Shown here: positions 62,801-64,000 of the stretch, in pieces | Layout: each line of letters begins with the position of its first letter | Numbering within the stretch: the first letter of the stretch is position 1 | DNA from: Taudactylus pleione | Lineage: Eukaryota > Chordata > Amphibia > Anura > Myobatrachidae | Assembly (NCBI GenBank): GCA_031769625.1 | Contig: JAUIMM010002314.1 | Location: 372,001 to 436,000 of the forward strand | Reading direction: 5' to 3' | Length of the DNA stretch: 64,000 bases | Made by a program: the position numbers and the translations under genes | Notes under the pieces: generated by a model | Told to the model about the DNA's origin: nothing | Databases searched by the model: none | What the model saw: the letters and a program-made list of their open reading frames with translations, nothing else

Positions 62801-63690
62801 GGAGATAACACAAAGTATGCGCTTTTGTTGTTTCCATTGCTTTCAATGCATTTTGGCATAAAATGAGCAATTGCTGTTTTCTCTTAAACGCAACATTGGA
62901 GAAAAACCATTTCACATCACATTTGTGGGTCTTGGTCTTCAACACATCCAGTGAAATTTTGAGCTGTCTGTGATTGCTACAAGAGGAGATATCACAAAGT
63001 AAGCGTTTTTGTTGTTTCCATTACTTTCAATGCATTTTGGCCTAAAACGAGCAATTGCTGTTTTCTCTTAAACGCAACATGGGAGAAAAACCATTTCACA
63101 TCACATTTGTGCGTCTTGGTCTTCAACACATCCCGTGAAATTTTGAGCTGTCTGTGATTGCTACAAGAGGAGATATCACAAAGTATACGCTTTTGTTGTT
63201 TCCATTGCTTTCAATGCATTTTGGCCTAAAAAGAGCATTTGCAGTTTTCTCTTAAACACACCATGGGAGAAAAACCATTTCACATCACATTTGTGGGTCT
63301 TGGTCTTCAACACATCCAGTGAAATTTTGAGCTGTCTGTGTTTGCTACAAGAGGAGATAACACAAAGTATGCGCTTTTGTTGTTTCCATTGCTTTCAATG
63401 CATTTTGGCCTAAAACGTGCATTTGCTGTTTTGTCTTAAACGCAACATGGGAGAAAAACCATTTCACATCACATTTGTGGGTCTTGGTCTTCAACACATC
63501 CTGTGAAATTTTGAGCTGTCTGTGATTGCTACAAGAGGAGATATCACAAAGTATGCGCTTTTGTTGTTTCCATTGCTTTCAATGCATTTTGGCCTAAAAC
63601 GAGCAATTGCTGTTTTCTCTTAAACGCAACATGGGAGAAAAACCATTTCACATCACATTTGTGGGTCTTGGTCTTCAACACATCCAGTGA
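52800..63690. repeat. Near-identical tandem duplication of 29-30 monomers (about 5.4 kb each)
   Basis: The first copy runs from about 52800 to 58355 and the second from about 58356 to 63690. The private variant gagctgtgtgtg lies at 52841 and about 58360 (30 units), and gaaattttcagctg near 54120 and 59640 (5520 bp). Further downstream, cattgtggcc near 55857 and 61193, gccaaaaaacgtgcc near 56967 and 62303, and cacaccatggg at 57921 and 63257 are all 5336 bp apart. The change from 30 to 29 units is explained by loss of the single monomer found at about 54385-54570 in the first copy. Identity is very high, so the event is recent. Confidence 0.85.
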
Positions 63691-64000
63691 AATTTTGAGC
63701 TGTCTGTGTTTGCTACAAGAGGAGATATCACAATGTATGCGCTTTTGTTGTTTCCATTGCTTTCAATGCATTCTTGCCTAAAACGAGCAATTGCTGTTTT
63801 CTCTTAAACGCAACATGGGAGAAAAACCATTTCACATCACATTTGTGGGTCTTGGTCTTCAACACATCCAGTGAAATTTTGAGCTGTATGTGTTAGCTAC
63901 AAGAGGAGATAACACCAAGTATGCGCTTTTCTTATTTCCATTGCTTTCAATGCATTTTGGCCTAAAACATGCATTTGCAGTTTTCTCTTAAACACAACAT

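Larger units (their letters stand above)
38830..64000. repeat. 184-bp satellite array, right block (about 137 monomers)
   Basis: This is the same 184-bp unit and variant set as the left block, continuing past the end of the window. Rare single-base indels occur, for example a one-base loss in gcgctttgttg near 46080, 53070 and 58588, gaaatttgagc near 58356, and insertions near 59130 and 59220. No gene, RNA gene or other transposon is seen. A variant with gtatgtgttagctac and gataacaccaag recurs here near 41440, 41625, 44937, 45670, 51925, 52660 and 63890. Confidence 0.97.

Noticed and set aside
38830..64000. tRNA, rRNA or RNA polymerase III promoter in the monomer
   Set aside because: No cloverleaf, rRNA match or A/B box pair was recognised in the unit.

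Overview
The window is eukaryotic satellite DNA interrupted by two nearly identical full-length non-LTR retrotransposons (LINEs). It shows no bacterial gene layout, no host single-copy gene, no RNA gene and no CRISPR array. The LINE proteins (apurinic-type endonuclease, reverse transcriptase, C-terminal Cys/His motif, and a separate zinc-knuckle protein) look most like the L1/Tx1 group, whose Tx1 branch is best known from frogs and fishes. A vertebrate, perhaps an amphibian or fish, is therefore the likeliest source, but this is inference.

Layout. Positions 1-22875, 30022-31674 and 38830-64000 are one tandem array of a 184-bp monomer (about 270 copies, about 39% GC by a count of one consensus monomer). 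The window starts and ends inside monomers, so the array continues on both sides. Monomers differ by a small set of recurring variants. Runs of variants are themselves repeated as higher-order blocks of 5, 10, 18, 29/30, about 37 and 52 monomers, which points to repeated unequal exchange.

Two LINE copies, 22876-30021 and 31675-38829, lie on the minus strand in the same orientation, separated by exactly nine monomers less 3 bp. Each holds three consecutive reading frames in transcription order. The first is an unrecognised 477/478-residue protein with a poly-alanine tract. The second is an ORF1 protein with three zinc-knuckle-like motifs. The third is an ORF2 protein of 1124/1125 residues with endonuclease and reverse transcriptase. 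Copy 2 has all three frames open. In copy 1 the second frame is broken near its start by a 4-bp deletion.

Most notable: both LINEs sit at exactly the same nucleotide of the monomer, with the same 3-bp loss, yet their flanking monomers belong to different variant types. This fits a retrotransposon that targets this satellite, inserted twice independently, better than one insertion later duplicated. The presumed mode of action is that the ORF2 endonuclease nicks the monomer at a tandem GGTCTT site and the reverse transcriptase copies the RNA there, while the zinc-knuckle protein packages the RNA. The role of the first protein is unknown.
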